The translations under genes were made by a program, and so were the position numbers. The notes under the pieces were generated by a model that saw only the letters and a list, made by a program, of their open reading frames with translations, searched no databases and was not told the origin of the DNA. From NCBI GenBank assembly GCA_038373865.1, contig JAXGGA010001629.1:62001-126000 (forward strand): DNA of 64,000 nucleotides, in the 5' to 3' direction. Of this stretch, positions 58,962-64,000 are shown piece by piece (position 1 is the stretch's first letter; each line of letters starts with the position of its first letter). This DNA is from Uloborus plumipes. Its lineage: Eukaryota; Arthropoda; Arachnida; Araneae; Uloboridae.

Positions 58962-61653
58962 GTAAAAAAATTTTTCCTTAAGAAATGTATGTATACAACA
59001 AAGAAAAATATGTTTATAAATTTTTCTTTTAGCTTCCTTCTTAATTAAAAAAAATACATATATACATGCTAATTTTAGCATAAATGTCGTGAAACATGGT
59101 TTAAAAAAATTAGAATTGAGTAATACAGTCGATATTTTAGGCTAGAATCACGCTCTAAAACAGTACCACTATTAATGGTAGCCCCCAGTATTTAGGAACA
59201 ACAGTAGTGCGTTCAGTAAATGTCTTTATTTTCGAAATTGATTACTGCCTAATGATTTTTGCTTAATACAGAAACGTAACTAACACTTAAAAATACGAAA
59301 AAATATCAGCAGACGTAAATATTATGCAAATATCTTCATACAAAAATATCAGATAATGTTTGCAGTGGTTTGCTTTTATTGTGCATTACTTGAAATAAAT
59401 AGATATGGCGAGTCGTAATTTTTTTTTTTTGTTTTTCAGCATATTTTTCAACCACTTACAATTAAAATGACAAACAAATCTAAAACAATTACGGGCAACA
59501 CTTTTTACTAAAATAAAATGCACAAAATGAATAACATAAAATGATCGTACTTTTAAAAAATAAAAACGTAACACTTTTAAAAAATTCAAAGCTTTTATAT
59601 TTACTGTGTCACGAAAATCTGTAAGGTTACTGAAAGAATAAACACCAAAATAGCAAAACACAGTTTCGGTTAAACCAGGTAGCGGTTGGTGCTAATAAAT
59701 GTAAACCTTCGAAGAAATCACGACTAAGAACAAACAATGGTATCAATTTGGGACAGTAAATCAACTCTGAGCAAAGCGTGAGCTCAAAATGGAAAATATA
59801 TTTGACCTTTTTTTTAAAAAAGTTAATTAAAATCCCAAGGAAAATTGTCCTTGTAAATATAAAGCTTCTAACAATCAATAAACTCTTTGGTAAAATCATA
59901 GCTTATTGATCACTACATTTTAAATTAGGTCAAACAAGCTTTGAATTTGTTTCGTTTTCTCAATGCTGAAAATTTTTATAACTTTTAATGAAAGGGAGTT
60001 TTTAACCGACTTTCATCAAAATTAAAAAGCAATGCGAATTATGGATTGGAAGAAAACTAAGTTACATCTAACATTCGCATTTAATCGCTATTTTTAGCAA
60101 TTTGTTTGCTAGTACAAAATTCTAAAACCATTTCTTTGGATATAACGCTGTGCTGCTAAAACATATTTTCGGTATTAAGGCATAAATTTGCACTCCAAAT
60201 TGTATTCATTGAAACAGATTTTGAACATAGTTTTTAAGTATGCTTTCTTGTCTTATTATCTGCTGACCTGCTGTAATACATGTTTTTAGCAATTTCAGTT
60301 TGCGTAGTAAAAGTGCACAAACGTAAATACGACAAAAATTTCTCCAACGCAAAAAATGAAATAAGCAACAAATTACATTTAATAAATGACATTTATATTG
60401 CAAATAATGTGTTTTAATTGTACTGCTTATCACTGAAGACAAGATTTTTCTCATCATCAAAACAATCGAACATACAAATTTCGCAAAAATCTTGTGCCTT
60501 ACGATTTTTTCTGAATTTATTTCACGATGTCATAAGTGCATAAGACATTCTTCAGAACTTTCAAAATTAAACCGTTTCTATTTCACTCGGCATTTTCGAG
60601 AGGTCGCCATACACTGCACGTTTTAGATTATGCACATTAACATTTTTAGTATGTGCATTTTAATCAGATATTGAAAAATGTGACATTCAATGCATAGAAA
60701 GTGGATCACGTTCAGGCAGCTCGCTAACTGAGCATGAACCATGAACCTATGATCACAGGGCAAGAACCGTCCATTATTTGAAAAGTTAATTTCAGAATTG
60801 ATTAAATCGAGACAACTCTTTAAAGAACTTGTGAATTATTTTAATGAGAATTAAAAAAATAGGAATTTTCATGAAAAAAAAAAGGTCACAGAAGAAATTT
60901 TTGGCTCGTTAACCGCCACCCTCCCCACTAAGAAAAATTGGACTAAGTTCATGAAGTGATATATAATTTAGCTATGAATGGAATTTTATATAACACGAAT
61001 ACCTGCAACGAAAATTAAGAAGTAAAAATTTATACAGAAGTAGCTCAAAATAAGTATTTTAAAATTTGCGAATGGTGATCGAAGAAGCTGTCAACATAAT
61101 TTGGGTCGAAACATTGTTCAAACGAAATTGCATTTATTAAAATTTTCCACAAATCATTTCTCGAATTAATGCCACCAATATTTTTTAGAGGGAGGAGGTA
61201 ACATAATTGGTTTTGAACAAAAATCTAAAACAATTCAAATAATCGTATGTCATTGCGAATATTTGAAAATATGCTATGATTACGAATGATCACAAGAGCG
61301 CAACGAACAAAATTTTTGGGAGGGGTAAAATTTTTAATTGCCGAATAAAACTTCAAATTTTACTGAAGAATAAAATACTATCATGCAGACATGCCTACAT
61401 CCAATGAGAAGTTATATTATGAGCGTGCGTTGGAATCTTCCAATTTGCCGAATTGAAAAGCAAAAGGTGCCGAAGGAGGCTTTTTTTTTTCTTTGTGGGG
61501 TTTCACTATTTCTGGTCGGGGTGTCCCTGAATGATCAGCACATCGTAAACATTAATTAACTGACCAGCAAAACTTAGAGTTTAAAAAAACTTGTCGAACT
61601 GAAGAATTGATATATCACACAATAACAATGAAAATAAGCATGTTTTCAAAATG
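58962..61653. other. Intron sequence near the exon, AT-rich
   Basis: This stretch lies directly downstream of the splice donor and is therefore intronic for the minus-strand gene. It holds the second copy (about 61297-61470) of the dispersed repeat seen at 39133. Minus frames at 59386-59899 and 60206-60460 are AT-rich and match nothing I know. No second exon of the SAM gene was recognised. Confidence 0.5.
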
Positions 61654-61660
61654 ACTCACC
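61654..61660 (-). promoter_or_regulatory. 5' splice site (donor) after coding exon 1
   Basis: On the minus strand the sequence is G|GTGAGT, a consensus donor, with the last exon base at 61660 and the intron starting at 61659. It falls after codon 319 in phase 0. Read-through would add only 14 residues (VSHFENM...) before a stop at 61615, a tail that looks intronic. Confidence 0.88.
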
Positions 61661-62616
61661 GAATTACTGTAGGGCTGTGCACTCAGTCGTATACCATCCC
61701 TTATTAACTTTTCCTTCACTAAATTCTTGAGTTGCATCTTCGGATATCTCCCCAACTCGGCTTTCCCTTCTTCATACTCGTCAAGGTATCTGCGACCACC
61801 AAACACCCTGGGTGTCAATTCCTCGTCACTATCCACCGTGGTCCTCCTCGATTGTTTATCAGTATCCAAATTAGTTCGCCTCGAAGTGGTACGATTTCCA
61901 TCCTTCTCCAATCTCCTCGGTAGAGACACCACTGACTTTTTCTGATGAAGCTGCTGCTCGCAATGGTTGTGGATGATTCTCTCGTCCTCCCTCAGGTATC
62001 TGAGGGTGGAGCGGTGTAGGACTGGAGATCGTTTGTCGTCTGTTGTCACTGCGTATGTCCAGAGGGTGCCGTCCTCCCCGCCACACAATCGAGGCATGCA
62101 CCCCGTACTACTAACGTTGTTGTCTCTCAAAGAATCCAGAGATGTCGCTTCGTGGGCAATTCCGTTACCCCGGTGCTGGTGGTAATGGTGATGATGGCCC
62201 GATTTACCATTACCCCGCACGTTAGACGGCACTGATTGGTGACGCACGAACGTCGGTCTGCGACACTGTGCCGGCGATGACGAAGCCGACACTGCCCCGG
62301 CACAGTTTTCGTAATCATCCGAGCTACTAGGTGTCGGATTTTGCTCTTCCAGAGTGAAATACACCGATGTCCCTCCCTCTTGAATGAGCCTTTTCACAGC
62401 ACGTCGAATAATCTCCCTGTGAGCACCGTTTTCGACCCCTATGGCATCCAAGTCGGGTTCTCCAATCTGCTTGCAAATTTCAAGATCGTCGTAGCCATTG
62501 TCAATGAAACTATCAGCGTACTGCACCAGATGCATGGCGCGAAGCCATTCGGACACAATGTTGCTGTCTGACGTCATATTTTCGTACATAAACGAAACCT
62601 GGCTTGTGTTCTGCAT
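61660..62616 (-). CDS. SAMD5-like: SAM-domain protein, SAMD5-like, first coding exon (partial)
   Basis: The exon encodes 319 residues. A sterile alpha motif covers about residues 20-81, from [19 protein letters not shown] through [20 protein letters not shown] to [11 protein letters not shown]. The NGYDDL and PDLDAIG words are typical of the SAMD5/SASH1 group. VYFTLEEQ follows at 85-92, then a low-complexity linker with a His-rich run (141-148) and many Ser, Arg and Asp residues. A second conserved-looking stretch lies near the end ([10 protein letters not shown] at 291-300, [15 protein letters not shown] at 303-317), recalling the C-terminus of SAMD5. SAM domains mediate protein-protein association; no enzyme motif, signal peptide or membrane segment is seen, so a cytoplasmic adaptor is likely. 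The ATG at 62614-62616 is the first in frame after a stop at 62656-62658. The remainder of the gene lies beyond a phase-0 intron. SASH1-like is the main alternative. Confidence 0.9.
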
Positions 62617-63260
62617 CAGATTATGGCTTTGGAATAGATCTTGAATGGAGTAAAATCATTTTTTCACTGGGCATATTCCTTGAGACCATTGCACTTTTCG
62701 GCACACACAATATCAATTTGATTAATTTATTTCCGAAACATATTTGCTAGTTTTAAACCTTCTTGTCCAATAAAACACAAGAGGCAATTTCAAGACAAAT
62801 CCATAATTTTTGCTTGAAAAACAAACCAAATTCGTTTCTTACAACTTATACTTTTTCCACCAAATTTCACTTCGAAGCTTTAGCACCTGCATTTCACTAT
62901 TCCACTGAACCGTCAAGCGATCAAAACCAATTCACACTCTAACAGACTGTCTTCTTTTAATCCACACTAACTACAAATGGCCATACGAATCTCGAGTGGA
63001 GTCGAGACACGCGGCCCCACACTCTGTTATTGGAGGGAGTCAGAGAGCTCAGGTGCGGCAGCGATGAAGCGACCGAGGGGTGGTCGGATCGACCATCGTC
63101 TCCCTTTGTCGCTGATGCTTTTTCCTCGACTGAAGGTGCTGCCGGTGAATCAACCGCGCTGTGTACAAAGGCCGGGTTGCTGAAGAAACGAAACCGGCTG
63201 AAGCGCTCGCGTCGTCGCCAAGAAACAGCGCCAACTTGGCCAAAAGCATTCGAGATGCTA
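62617..63260 (-). promoter_or_regulatory. Probable 5' UTR and CpG-rich promoter of the SAM gene
   Basis: From about 62990 to 63245 the sequence is far richer in C, G and CG dinucleotides than anywhere else in the window, 370-630 bp upstream of the start codon. Minus-strand TCAGT initiator-like words occur at 63129-63133 and 62904-62908, and there is no obvious TATA box. The transcription start is unknown. Frames across the block exist on both strands (63030-63275 plus, 63049-63249 minus) but match nothing, as expected when stop codons are scarce in GC-rich DNA. A 5' non-coding exon or a divergent promoter would also fit. Confidence 0.55.
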
Positions 63261-64000
63261 AGATTCAGTTGCTGAATTCTCTTGTTAGAGTGGGAATTGT
63301 ATTATTTTTACAGAAAAGATCGCTGAAAGCTCTTTAATTTTGAGATATTCCATACCAACCCATACCATATATTATTCCATACCATATATTAGGAAATTCA
63401 ACATATTAGTCCATTTTACCAATAATGTAACTGAATCTACCATTTCAAATTTGAAATAATTTTCTGAAAATCAAGCACTCACATACTTCAAAGATAAACA
63501 AATGAAGAAAATATTTTTGGAAAAAAAAACATTAGCGACATAAAAAAACATTTGCTCCAAAAAGTAAAAAATATTTTTTCTTTGAACACCATGACACTAC
63601 TCTTTCAAATACAAGTTAGAATCATATATGCGCGCGTAACTACAATTTAATATTAAATATATATTTCAATGGATAAACTACAATTCAATATTAAAGATAC
63701 ATTTTAATGAATCCAGATTCTTCAATTGCATTCGCATACATTGCAAATTACATTGATAACCACAAATTGGTGTAATGGTGCAAATGTTCTGTTCTTAATT
63801 TTGAATATTTTTTCTAAAAAATATTGGTAAACTATGGTTAAACATCATTTAACTTATTATTTTTGCGCCGACTTCAAAACTTTTATTTGAAAGCAGTGTC
63901 GGTGGTGTTCAAAGAATAACATTATTTTACTTTTTAGAGCAATTTCCAATTGAAGTCAGTTTCTTTTCTCTTTCAAAAACGTTTTTATTTCATTCTTTTT
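63261..64000. other. AT-rich upstream flank
   Basis: A short duplication (cataccatatatta near 63362 and 63379) and repeats of acaattcaatattaaa-type words (about 63641 and 63679) are seen. No gene on the plus strand is recognisable. Confidence 0.4.

Noticed and set aside
61615..61659. SAM protein ending at the stop at 61615 without splicing
   Set aside because: The 14 extra residues follow a strong GGTGAGT donor and become hydrophobic and AT-coded, typical of intron read-through.
63030..63275. Divergent plus-strand gene upstream of the SAM gene
   Set aside because: Open frames on both strands across a CpG-rich promoter-like block are expected because stop codons are AT-rich; the translations match nothing.
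1..64000. tRNA, rRNA and tRNA-derived SINE genes
   Set aside because: I searched by eye for B-box-like GGTTCGAATCC words with a matching acceptor stem and found none; GGTTCAA words at 22261-22740 belong to the tandem array. A dedicated tRNA scan would be decisive.

Overview
This is a strongly AT-rich eukaryotic window with long gene-poor stretches, a spliced host gene at the right edge, and very many small DNA transposons. The Tc1-type transposase remnant (N-terminus beginning MPLRRRRSHYQQL) is of a type I associate with arthropods, especially spiders. An arthropod, plausibly a chelicerate, is therefore the best guess. Nothing looks bacterial, viral or organellar.

The only host gene I can support is on the minus strand at 61660-62616. 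It is a 319-codon first coding exon of a SAM-domain protein resembling SAMD5. It starts at an ATG preceded by an in-frame stop and ends at a consensus splice donor (61654-61660). A CpG-rich block at about 62990-63245 is the likely promoter and 5' UTR. The gene runs leftward, so most or all of 1-61659 is probably its first intron; no second exon was recognised.

That probable intron is a layered record of transposition. I could define nine hAT-type elements from terminal inverted repeats (TIRs) plus target-site duplications (TSDs): 580-3110, 7984-8721, 14356-15173, 29523-31585, 34171-34728, 43128-43890, 50458-51354, 53928-54564 and 55571-58953. A tenth (9694-10418) is weaker. There are three copies of one ~512-bp piggyBac-like MITE (15763, 24028, 33561), two of which abut another TTAA-flanked element. 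There is one broken Tc1/mariner element (506-4467) carrying a nested hAT, one long pogo/Tigger-like element (21030-23369) with several tiny relatives, and two elements with GGGTCATTCCA-like ends that I cannot classify. Nesting reaches three levels at 55571-58953.

Other structure includes long palindromes (104-bp perfect arms at 37511-37734, 44-bp arms at 10044-10133, a 637-bp foldback at 53928-54564), several tandem arrays of 145-270-bp units, and local duplications. Between these lie compositionally richer unique blocks (about 5160-5620, 7080-7640, 12060-12560, 19600-19900, 26590-26960, 38450-38790, 40370-40700, 47380-48060) that could be intronic regulatory DNA. That last reading is inference from base composition and short motifs only.
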